The translations under genes and the position numbers were made by a program. From UBA3907 sp033810155 (lineage in GTDB: Bacteria; Bacillota; Sulfobacillia; Fermentithermobacillales; Fermentithermobacillaceae), in the NCBI GenBank assembly GCA_033810155.1, contig JAPXKJ010000032.1, positions 1 through 12,283 of the forward strand: a stretch of 12,283 nt of DNA. The letters run 5' to 3'. Below are positions 5,681 through 12,283 of this stretch, one piece after another. Position 1 is the first letter of the stretch. Each line of letters starts with the position of its first letter. A model generated the notes under the pieces. The model was given only the letters and a program-made list of their open reading frames with translations, searched no databases and had not been told where the DNA came from.

Positions 5681-8362
5681 TCACCTAGTGACTCCGGGCG
5701 TGAAAACATCGACAACGTTTGAATCCACGTAGGTGTTTTTGACCTTTATGATTTGTCCGTCTATATCGTACTCGATCGTTAAAGTAGCTGCCCAATACAC
5801 CAAAAACTCGCCTGATCTTTCCCAAAGTACTTTGAATCTCTCGCCGGGATCATATTCGATGTTGATAATTTGAGCATCTCGTGGAAGATCACAATTGACT
5901 TTTCCATCAAATACTGCATACTTTCCAGTCACCCATTTCTTGGGACCCGAAATCTCCAAGTCCACGTTGGGTGCCACAATGCTCCTACACCTAAACTCAC
6001 ACACTTGAGCATCGGGACCAGGTACGTCTACCGTGTATGAGTTTTTCAAAAGCACCTTCCCGTGGTTATCGTATGAAACTATTTCAACCTGGTATGATTG
6101 CAATGGCTGGAAGGTGTGGGTGATTACTATCTCGGGTTCCCCTACTATAACTGACGATTCTCCATCACCGAAGTCAGCTTCCCAATAGGCATGGTACGTT
6201 TCCTTAGGTTCTTTTAACGTAGTATGTTTGTTCCTGTACACCACTCGGATAGCCGGAATCCCATCTATGTTGGTTTCAGATTCTGGTGCTTGAGGGTGTT
6301 CCGGTTCAAATTCCTGCCCAAGATCGCCCATGTCAACGTGCTCCTGCGGAGGATTCTGGTTAGGAGCGTCCCCGGTCGGCCCTGGCTTAGGAAGCGGCAT
6401 AGGGTCTTTTGCGTATTCACTATGTGGGAGAGAGTCAGCGCTCATCGAAAGGGCAGACAGTTTCACCTTCTGTGTAACCTCTTTCTCGAAAGCGGAACTC
6501 ACCTTGCCGCCCGGTGTGAAAGGATTTAGAGGCCCTTCTCTGGTCAGCCGAAAACCGGCTCGATGCGATTCGCTCTTGAGATAGATTTGGATCTCCCCTG
6601 CCCTTTCTATCACTTCACATGAACCGGGTATAGGTGACCATGTTGTCCCGTCATTTCCCTCGAGCCATGTCAGATATCGCCACCCTTCAGGAGGCGCGGG
6701 CATGTTGGCTGAAATCTCAAAACACTCGTTTCCGGAAGTCTTCCAATCGCAATGCACGTAAGTTGGCGCCCAACTAGATGCCGTAATCTGTTTATTCTCC
6801 TTGCTTTTGAGTTTGACATCGCCCCTGAGTTCGTCCTCCTTCAACAGCGAAATGATACTCTCTTGGACTTTCTTGTTCTTCAAAAGATCAAGGTAGGAAG
6901 GCGAAAACATGCCCGAATACACCTGGATTATGTCTCTTTGCCCCAAAGGAGGTATGCTTGAATCCACCTCGCAATACAAATTATTAGGCGCTGTCCCAGG
7001 CCATATTGAACCCGCCAGGTTTGTAATCTTCCCAGTTATCGTCACATACCTCGTTTTGCGCTCAAGGCATTTGGAATAAGACTTTTCATTCAAAGAACCA
7101 AGGTAGTGATTGGCCCTTATTCTCTCAAACCGGTTTCCCGCCGAACTGCCCAGGTTTACAAGTAGGTCCTCTTTCACCAATCGCCTGAGGATAGGATCAT
7201 CGGCACTCTCTAAGTAATCTACGGACTTGACGATGTTGTCCATAACGACCTTCTGCACTCCTGCTTTTACCGTGACCAAAGCCTTTTTTGCATAGTGGAT
7301 GAGCGCTTTGCCGCCATAGTACAAAAGAGCATCCTTCCAGTTGATAGGCACGTACTCCCCACTGAGTAGGCTTCTGGCAAGACTACCTTTTGATGCCTGC
7401 CTAACGACATACTGGTTTCTGCCCACGTCCATGGCCAAAACCTCATAGTACGCAGTAGTAAAGTCTTCTCCTTTTCGTGGCGATGAGTAACCTACGTTTG
7501 ATTGACCCAATGGCCCAAAAGGAGGTACTGATTTACTAACTATACAGTTCCCCCAGATGGATGCATGACTTCTTTTTATCCATCCGGGAAAAGTCTCTTT
7601 AGGTGAATCCATAGGAACATACGGCAACGATAGAAACCGAGTCTTTACATATTCGGCGTATAGCGGTTCATATAACTCAGAAGCACGCGTGCCAACCCAA
7701 TGCGTTTCGCTCTCCCAGGTGAATTTGCCTGATCCTATGGTCGAAGGGAGATTTCCTGTGCTATTGGCTGGAACGCGATTGCCACCTAAGGGTTCTCCTA
7801 TGTCGCCAAAAGGAGAAAACCGAGCCTTTCGCGTGTCTTCCTCGAATATGGCTTCGTGTTTTATAACTTGGCACGCATCAAACAATTGACTAGCCAGAAA
7901 CGATCCTCTTTGAGGTGCGGTAAACATGATAGCGTTTCTTACCAAGCCATCTTCAATGATTCCCATCTCAAGCCCGGCTCGAAAAACTAGGCCAGATATC
8001 CCATATGCCGCAATATCAATCTCAGTCCCTTTAGTAAGGGTCAGAATTCTCTTCAACTCGTTTCTTATGGTCCTGGCTCCCGAATCAAGATCTTCGTAAA
8101 CGGCATCAGGAGTGAATACAAAGAGGTCCTGTCCGGTTTGGTAGCCTGACGAAGACAGCCTCGACACCAGACCTGATTTCACCCATATGCATTCCCTTTC
8201 GTTCGAAAGACCTCCCTTTACGGGCTCAGATATGAGGAGAAGTGGCACTCGTCTTTCGTCATTCACTGCAGCGCTCGCAGTCCTCAAGGGAGATACCGCA
8301 AGCAATATGGAGAAAACTAGCGCTAAGCAAACAGCCTTATTGGCCGTCCTTGAAAAGGTCAT
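5681..8362 (-). CDS. Exported protein with degenerate lipase-like alpha/beta-hydrolase domain and PKD/Ig-like C-terminal modules
   Basis: An 893-residue protein with a clear signal peptide (hydrophobic core 11-24, likely cut after TASA near residue 31). Residues 37-510 follow the layout of PGAP1/class-2 lipases: strand VPLLLI, the elbow segment AYGISGLVFR (119-128), FTAPQRGS (147-154, where TPH-x-GS is usual) and a late VDSS...KVQESI region. The usual catalytic positions seem lost: Gly121 sits where the serine should be, Asn460/461 where the acid is expected, and Ser/Pro near 486-489 where histidine is expected. Residues 527-610 form an unassigned domain, 650-700 a proline-rich linker, 700-780 a PKD domain with ADFGDGES, and 785-893 a second beta-sandwich-like module. 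It overlaps the 226-aa gene as ATGA. Likely a surface binding or structural protein; the exact function is unknown. Confidence 0.85.
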   Translation of the reverse strand: MTFSRTANKAVCLALVFSILLAVSPLRTASAAVNDERRVPLLLISEPVKGGLSNERECIWVKSGLVSRLSSSGYQTGQDLFVFTPDAVYEDLDSGARTIRNELKRILTLTKGTEIDIAAYGISGLVFRAGLEMGIIEDGLVRNAIMFTAPQRGSFLASQLFDACQVIKHEAIFEEDTRKARFSPFGDIGEPLGGNRVPANSTGNLPSTIGSGKFTWESETHWVGTRASELYEPLYAEYVKTRFLSLPYVPMDSPKETFPGWIKRSHASIWGNCIVSKSVPPFGPLGQSNVGYSSPRKGEDFTTAYYEVLAMDVGRNQYVVRQASKGSLARSLLSGEYVPINWKDALLYYGGKALIHYAKKALVTVKAGVQKVVMDNIVKSVDYLESADDPILRRLVKEDLLVNLGSSAGNRFERIRANHYLGSLNEKSYSKCLERKTRYVTITGKITNLAGSIWPGTAPNNLYCEVDSSIPPLGQRDIIQVYSGMFSPSYLDLLKNKKVQESIISLLKEDELRGDVKLKSKENKQITASSWAPTYVHCDWKTSGNECFEISANMPAPPEGWRYLTWLEGNDGTTWSPIPGSCEVIERAGEIQIYLKSESHRAGFRLTREGPLNPFTPGGKVSSAFEKEVTQKVKLSALSMSADSLPHSEYAKDPMPLPKPGPTGDAPNQNPPQEHVDMGDLGQEFEPEHPQAPESETNIDGIPAIRVVYRNKHTTLKEPKETYHAYWEADFGDGESSVIVGEPEIVITHTFQPLQSYQVEIVSYDNHGKVLLKNSYTVDVPGPDAQVCEFRCRSIVAPNVDLEISGPKKWVTGKYAVFDGKVNCDLPRDAQIINIEYDPGERFKVLWERSGEFLVYWAATLTIEYDIDGQIIKVKNTYVDSNVVDVFTPGVTR

Positions 8363-9039
8363 GGGTACATCCCTACCTCAACCTTTGACTTAGGCCACAA
8401 CCCTCTGTTAGCAATGGCAAGCCTGGTCACTGGATATCCCATGCTCAAACACGTGTCAACTTCTTCTTCCCAATTATTGTGAGAAATAGCCCTTACTCCA
8501 TCAGGTCCCAAAACAAGCATCTCTGCCCATGACTCGCCCGGTTTGAGAACGATTTCATCATCCCCGTATTGTATCTCTACCGTTCCATTGCGATGTGTTT
8601 TCTTCACCTTCAAATTGCCCTTGAGTATCCTCGCATTATTATCTACAAGTTCGGTGAGCGTCCCGTCCATATCCGAAGCCATGAAAGATAAAGGTGCGAG
8701 GAGGTCTAGTGACGCTTTCCCTGTTCGGGAAAAAAGTAGTCTCTCATCGAACTCGATACCTTGTGATACCGCGGTGTAATAAACACCTAATATGACACCT
8801 GCGAGGTTTCTATCTTCGCGAAGTATAAGTGACTGATCATGTGCATCGATGAAGACGCCAGGTATGTCTGAAAAACTCATTGGCCAACCAGTGAGGGCGT
8901 TGAGTGAAGACTCCTCTATAGTGAGGAAAAGATAGTTGTCCTTGAATCCAAACCATTTAACTACGAATGGGCACGCAACTAATCCGACTGCAAGACAAAT
9001 AATTAGTCCCTTTGGCAGGAAAGATCCTCTATTGCCCAA
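8359..9039 (-). CDS. Membrane-anchored protein of unknown function
   Basis: A 226-residue protein I do not recognise. Residues 9-28 form one hydrophobic segment after a short basic N-terminus, so it is probably anchored in the membrane with the rest outside; cleavage as a signal peptide is less likely because no AxA site follows. The outer part is mixed alpha/beta with a basic patch LKVKKTHR (143-150), then a strand-rich piece containing VLKPGESW. The start is TTG at 9039 with a strong AGGAGGT seven bases upstream. Its stop overlaps the start of the 893-aa exported protein (ATGA), so the two are translationally coupled and likely work together at the cell surface. A promoter lies 62-70 bases upstream. 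Confidence 0.8.
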   Translation of the reverse strand: MGNRGSFLPKGLIICLAVGLVACPFVVKWFGFKDNYLFLTIEESSLNALTGWPMSFSDIPGVFIDAHDQSLILREDRNLAGVILGVYYTAVSQGIEFDERLLFSRTGKASLDLLAPLSFMASDMDGTLTELVDNNARILKGNLKVKKTHRNGTVEIQYGDDEIVLKPGESWAEMLVLGPDGVRAISHNNWEEEVDTCLSMGYPVTRLAIANRGLWPKSKVEVGMYP

Positions 9040-9051
9040 GCGAAATACCTC

Positions 9052-9073
9052 CTTTGATGTGCAGATCTCAAAG
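9052..9073 (-). promoter_or_regulatory. Possible hairpin touching the ribosome binding site of the 226-aa gene
   Basis: CTTTGA and TCAAAG form 6-bp arms around a ten-base loop in the leader; the downstream arm shares its last two bases with the AGGAGGT ribosome binding site (9047-9053). Pairing would only partly hide the site. It may modulate translation of the two-gene unit or may be chance. Confidence 0.2.
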
Positions 9074-9100
9074 ATACTCGCCGGGCCCTTCGCAGCATCT

Positions 9101-9109
9101 ATTATATCA
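9101..9109 (-). promoter_or_regulatory. Extended -10 promoter for the 226-aa/893-aa unit
   Basis: TGATATAAT is a perfect extended -10 element (TGnTATAAT) for the main sigma factor. No good -35 exists at 16-18 bases, which the TG extension can offset. Transcription would begin near 9094, leaving a leader of about 55 bases before the TTG start. A perfect 6-bp dyad (ATTCCA/TGGAAT, 9115-9131) spans the -35 area and the stop codon of the upstream kinase gene, and could be an operator. Confidence 0.5.
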
Positions 9110-9122
9110 CATTAATTCCAAG

Positions 9123-10688
9123 TCATGGAATCTTGTTTTGTTCGTACAGTGCGAGAATCTCGGTGATGATATGGTTGAGGTTGGGATAGGTGTTTAGCTC
9201 ATAGATATCATCTTCGTAAACCCATAGCGCATCCGCTATTTCGCCTATCCTAGGAGTCACTGTACCTGAAAGTGGTTCCATCAAGTAGTATGCTACCCGT
9301 TTTTCTATCGGTCTACCGTGGTCCCCAAAAAACCTGTATTTGTGTGAAGCGCCGTAAGACAGTATTTTGCACTCAATGCCGGTTTCCTCTAATACTTCTC
9401 TAAGAGCTGCTTGTTCTGCAGTTTCTCCAGGATCTATGTGTCCTTTCGGCAAAGCGAATACGCCGAACCTATCTTTTATCACAAGGACTTGCCTTTTTCC
9501 ATCAAGCTCTCTAACGACCACTCCGCCGGCAGAGTCTTGTCTCTCTATGGGGTTAAATAGTGCAGAAACTCTAGATAGCCTAGCAATTTGTTCCGCTACA
9601 AAAGGCAGAGTTGTCCTAGACATGGAAAGCGCTTGGTCTAATCCTAGTGGTCTTACTGTGGAATCGAAAAGAGCCGAAAACTCACATGGATAGTCAGGTA
9701 CGACAGAATCGTCGAGACTTCCCCCCAAGATGATCACGGGAACACCTCGGTTCAAGCCTGCTTTTCCTACCGCATAAGGTACTTTACCCTTCTTTGTTTG
9801 GGCATCGACCTTACCTTCTCCCGTTATGATCATGTCTGCATCTTCAAGCAAATCAAAAAAACCGGTTTCCTTCATTATGAACGTCGCACCGTCTAGGAGC
9901 TTTGCTCCAAAATAACTCCATAGTGCACCGCCCAAGCCTCCTCCTGCTCCAGCCATGGGAACATATCTGGGATCCCGAGATAAGTCCCTTCCAAGGATAA
10001 CACCATACCGGTCCATGGCTTCATCGACAAGAGAAAGACATTCGGCTTTTAGCCCTTTTTGCGGACCATATGTATAGGTGGCCCCTTCTTCCCCTACTAG
10101 TATGTTCCTTACGTCAGAAATGCCTATTATCTCGGTGCCCTGGAAAATCTTTGGTATATCGCCCAGGTCCACCTTACAAACCTGCATAAGCCCTTCAATT
10201 CCAGAGTTAACCTCACGGCCTAGAGCATCTCGTACTTTGGCTCCTGCTGCCTGCGCCATACCTATTCCGCCGTCGTTTGTGGCGGTTCCGCCTATGCCAA
10301 CAATGATCCTTTTCACGCCTGAACCTGCCGCCCATCTCATGGCTTCTCCCACGCCACGGCTGGTAGCACGAAAGACGTCGGGCGCTCTTTGTCCTGCTAA
10401 GGCTAACCCGCAGCACTGCGCACTCTCTATTATCGCAGTATCTGCGCCTAGGAAACCCACCTGAGATGCCACTTTCTCGCCATAGGGGCCCGTAACTTCA
10501 ATAGTTTCCACGTGTCCAGATAGCGCCTGAACCAAAACGTCGATGGTTCCGTCACCACCATCGGCAAGCGGATTGACATAGACTTGGGTTTCAGGGAAGC
10601 CACGAGAAAAACCCGAAGCGACCATAGAACACGCTTCTTTGCTTGAGATGTTGCCCTTGAAGGCATTCATTGCAACGATCACTTTCAA
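9123..10688 (-). CDS. Glycerate kinase fused to a C-terminal Nudix hydrolase
   Basis: A 521-residue cytoplasmic protein with two complete domains. Residues 1-375 are a GlxK/GarK-type glycerate kinase (phosphorylates D-glycerate with ATP). Its marks are VIVAMNAFKG at the start, NPLADGGDGT (39-48), GIGGTATNDGGIG (131-143) and ITGEGKVDAQT (288-298). Stand-alone members are about 370-380 residues, so the kinase appears whole. Residues 384-521 are a Nudix domain with a perfect box, G416-x5-E422-x7-R430-E431-V-x-E434-E435-x-G437. ALPKGH and the RPIEKRVAYYLM strand resemble Ap4A/ADP-ribose-type hydrolases. The frame is continuous through the joint. The start is TTG at 10688, with AAGGTGG about nine bases upstream. 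It follows the M19 gene by 47 bases and is probably co-transcribed with it. The Nudix substrate cannot be read from the sequence. Confidence 0.93.
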   Translation of the reverse strand: MKVIVAMNAFKGNISSKEACSMVASGFSRGFPETQVYVNPLADGGDGTIDVLVQALSGHVETIEVTGPYGEKVASQVGFLGADTAIIESAQCCGLALAGQRAPDVFRATSRGVGEAMRWAAGSGVKRIIVGIGGTATNDGGIGMAQAAGAKVRDALGREVNSGIEGLMQVCKVDLGDIPKIFQGTEIIGISDVRNILVGEEGATYTYGPQKGLKAECLSLVDEAMDRYGVILGRDLSRDPRYVPMAGAGGGLGGALWSYFGAKLLDGATFIMKETGFFDLLEDADMIITGEGKVDAQTKKGKVPYAVGKAGLNRGVPVIILGGSLDDSVVPDYPCEFSALFDSTVRPLGLDQALSMSRTTLPFVAEQIARLSRVSALFNPIERQDSAGGVVVRELDGKRQVLVIKDRFGVFALPKGHIDPGETAEQAALREVLEETGIECKILSYGASHKYRFFGDHGRPIEKRVAYYLMEPLSGTVTPRIGEIADALWVYEDDIYELNTYPNLNHIITEILALYEQNKIP

Positions 10689-10735
10689 CGTTGAAGACCA
10701 CCTTCTAACGCAGTTTCTTTGCCGTTTTTAGGTGT

Positions 10736-11770
10736 TTATCCAATGACGGCTCTGAGCACGCGCAACCAGTTGCCGCCCAAAATGCCTGATATAACTCCTC
10801 CGGATAATCCTCGTTCCAAAAGTTCATAGGTCAAAAGAGACAGCTGTCCTATGTGAGCAAGAGGTTCCGGACCGCTTCCACTGAAACTGTCAAAGTCTGT
10901 TCCTAAGCCAACATGCTCTTCTCCTGCAAACTCCATGGCGTGCATAATATGGTCAACCACCTGGGCAAGAGTCGGCGATTCATCCGGACCGGTAATATAC
11001 TCTGGATTGAACGATATCCCTACTAATCCTCCTGCGTGCCCTATTGCTGCCAACTGCCCATCAGTAAGGTTTCGCGGGTGAGGGAAAAGAGCATGACAGT
11101 TTGAGTGACTTGCTACGAAAGGAGCTTCGGCTACGTCCACAACATCCCAAAAACCAGCCTCTGAAAGATGGGACACATCTATCAATATGCCCAGTTTCGC
11201 TGCTTCCTCAAGCGCTTTGACGCCCAGAGGAGTAAGCCCGCCTCTTGAAGCTGAAAAAGCTGCACCATCGGCTAGGAGGTTTCGTTCGTCCCAGGTCAGA
11301 GTGAGCATCCGAAGACCAAGACGATAGTACATATGCAGGGCTTCAATGCTGCTCTCGATGAACTCGCCGCCGCCAAAGCTGAGCATTAGGCCAACTTCCC
11401 CTTTTTTGTTGGCTTCTTCGATATCGGCCGTCGTCAAGACCTGCCTGACGCCAGGCGTTTTGACTACTTCCTCGAACAAATCTATGTACTCGAGACCTTG
11501 TTTGACCCCACGTGTAGGCCAAACCCTGTCATAAGGAAATGCTGTAAGGATGGCGCAATCCACCCTGCCCTGGCGGAGCCTTGGTAAATCAGAGTGACCT
11601 ATCGGAGACTCTTCTTCAAACTTTCTTATCCCTCTTGCTATATCAAAAAGTGTTCCTTGATGTCCGTCTATGACAATAGACTCTTCTTGGATTTCTTCGG
11701 CTCGCTCTTGCCTTAGCTTTATCTCCTCCGCCTCGTCGGTTTTCTTAGTGAAAACTGATTTAACATCCAT
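10736..11770 (-). CDS. Peptidase M19 (membrane dipeptidase) family protein with altered metal site
   Basis: A 344-residue TIM-barrel protein of the renal dipeptidase family, which cleaves dipeptides at a two-zinc site. Retained are His37, DVSHLSEAGF with His200, ASHSN with His222, the RNLTDGQL arginine (233) and GTDFD (Asp292). Two expected ligands are changed: DGH-x-D reads DGHQG, with Gly39 in place of aspartate, and LS-x-EGGE reads LSFGGGE, with Gly133 in place of the bridging glutamate. It may have lost or changed activity. No signal peptide is seen, so despite the family name it is probably cytoplasmic. I chose ATG 11770 because the likely transcription start near 11821 would leave only six bases before ATG 11815, and AGAGGGG precedes 11770. 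The longer form would add 15 residues. Confidence 0.9.
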   Translation of the reverse strand: MDVKSVFTKKTDEAEEIKLRQERAEEIQEESIVIDGHQGTLFDIARGIRKFEEESPIGHSDLPRLRQGRVDCAILTAFPYDRVWPTRGVKQGLEYIDLFEEVVKTPGVRQVLTTADIEEANKKGEVGLMLSFGGGEFIESSIEALHMYYRLGLRMLTLTWDERNLLADGAAFSASRGGLTPLGVKALEEAAKLGILIDVSHLSEAGFWDVVDVAEAPFVASHSNCHALFPHPRNLTDGQLAAIGHAGGLVGISFNPEYITGPDESPTLAQVVDHIMHAMEFAGEEHVGLGTDFDSFSGSGPEPLAHIGQLSLLTYELLERGLSGGVISGILGGNWLRVLRAVIG

Positions 11771-11827
11771 GGTATTCTGCCCCTCTCTTAGCCCCTTGAG
11801 TGTTTCAATCTGCATCTATGTTGTTCT

Positions 11828-11836
11828 ATTCTAGCA
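11828..11836 (-). promoter_or_regulatory. Extended -10 promoter for the M19/glycerate kinase genes
   Basis: TGCTAGAAT fits an extended -10 (TGn plus a hexamer one base off TATAAT). A -35 box is not evident. Transcription would start near 11821, about 51 bases before the preferred ATG at 11770. It lies directly downstream of the hairpin that follows thiN, which fits the start of a new transcription unit. Confidence 0.4.
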
Positions 11837-11865
11837 TACGGTTTCCCTCTTTTCCTTTTTGGATG

Positions 11866-11886
11866 AAAAGCATGCGTAAGCATGCT
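11866..11886 (-). terminator. Candidate intrinsic terminator after thiN
   Basis: A 7-bp perfect stem, AGCATGC / GCATGCT (11880-11886 with 11869-11875), with a four-base loop. In the minus-strand transcript it is followed by a short U-run (four T including the last stem base). The U-run is short, so termination may be partial. On the plus strand the same stem has a GUAA loop and CGTTTTT after it, but no plus-strand gene precedes it. Confidence 0.4.
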
Positions 11887-11970
11887 CGTTTTTGAATCTG
11901 CGAAGACTCGCTGACAGCGTTGGTGGGACCTTCTTTGACTCGAAGCCAGACGTTCTCATACTACATTGCG

Positions 11971-12283
11971 TTACTTAGCGGTCAAAATCACAAGGCAGAA
12001 TCCTTCTGCTATGGAAACTGCTGCTTCATCCTGCGTCATCTCGTTGGATACCCCTAAGGTTGCGCCTCTTTCAAGGATTGCATCGTAAAGAGGGAATCTG
12101 AGGCCCTCAGTTGTCACTCCTGATAATTGCGGGGTCATAGGAATGATGGTGGCCCAGTCGCCTGGCTTGCCTCTAAACCACCTTCTTCTTTTGTGTGCTA
12201 AGTATTCGGAGTCGGCGCCTGAGAGTCCAAAGATGACGCTATCTCTTGAGGAGAGGATCACATCAAGACCCATCTTTGCATAG
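11971..12283 (-). CDS. thiN: Thiamine diphosphokinase, C-terminal half
   Basis: The last 103 codons of a gene that enters from the right edge; the frame stays open to the boundary. Family members are about 210-220 residues, so about half is visible. The enzyme makes thiamine diphosphate from thiamine and ATP in the cytoplasm. The visible part is the C-terminal thiamine-binding beta domain: the KPGDWATIIPM strand, GVTTEGLRFPL and GVSNEMTQDEAAVSI, which match the G-T-x-GL-x-YPL and GxSNE signatures of the family. An ATG at 12273 is in frame but too far into the domain to be the true start. In Bacillota this gene commonly ends an rsgA-rpe-thiN run, which would place those genes to the right; that is inference. 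A hairpin terminator follows about 85 bases downstream. Confidence 0.87.
   Translation of the reverse strand, partial: YAKMGLDVILSSRDSVIFGLSGADSEYLAHKRRRWFRGKPGDWATIIPMTPQLSGVTTEGLRFPLYDAILERGATLGVSNEMTQDEAAVSIAEGFCLVILTAK

Noticed and set aside
6224..6584. Two plus-strand frames of 84-101 codons
   Set aside because: Both are antisense to the intact 893-codon exported-protein gene and overlap each other in different frames; typical shadow frames.
10078..10464. 128-codon plus-strand frame
   Set aside because: It lies antisense inside the glycerate kinase gene, whose motifs are unambiguous; it has no ribosome binding site or domain.
10684..10695. 12-base perfect palindrome TTCAACGTTGAA over the glycerate kinase start
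   Set aside because: About three 12-base palindromes are expected by chance in a window this long, and nothing else supports an operator here.

Overview
All ten genes supported here lie on the minus strand, so the window is transcribed from right to left. The gene set points to an anaerobic Bacillota (Firmicutes) of an uncultured or lightly sampled lineage: a Rex-type NADH-sensing repressor, a Gx (heptaprenyl diphosphate synthase component I-like) membrane protein, a methylmalonyl-CoA decarboxylase/propionyl-CoA carboxylase-type carboxyltransferase, moderate GC, strong GGAGGTG-like ribosome binding sites and frequent TTG starts. The lineage call is inference from gene content, not phylogeny.

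In transcription order, 12283-11971 is the C-terminal half of thiamine diphosphokinase (ThiN). A short GC-stem hairpin and an extended -10 promoter follow it. They precede a peptidase M19 (membrane dipeptidase-like) gene, then a glycerate kinase with a Nudix hydrolase domain fused to its C-terminus. A second extended -10 promoter (9101-9109) leads into a two-gene unit joined by an ATGA overlap. That unit encodes a 226-aa membrane-anchored protein of unknown function and an 893-aa exported protein. The large protein looks like a lipase-fold protein that has lost its catalytic residues, followed by PKD/Ig-like modules.

Next comes a housekeeping cluster: a MacB/LolD-type ABC ATPase without a visible permease, Lgt (prolipoprotein diacylglyceryl transferase), the CCA-adding tRNA nucleotidyltransferase, the Gx-family membrane protein and Rex. 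A 260-base spacer then leads to the carboxyltransferase gene, which runs off the left edge.

There is no RNA gene, CRISPR array, insertion sequence or phage gene that I can support. The points most worth a second look are the exported pseudo-lipase with its membrane partner, an M19 peptidase lacking two of the expected zinc ligands, the glycerate kinase-Nudix fusion, a nested inverted repeat between the ABC ATPase and lgt, and an unused strong ribosome binding site ahead of cca. None of these amounts to a proven new system. The 226-aa/893-aa pair is the best candidate for undescribed biology.
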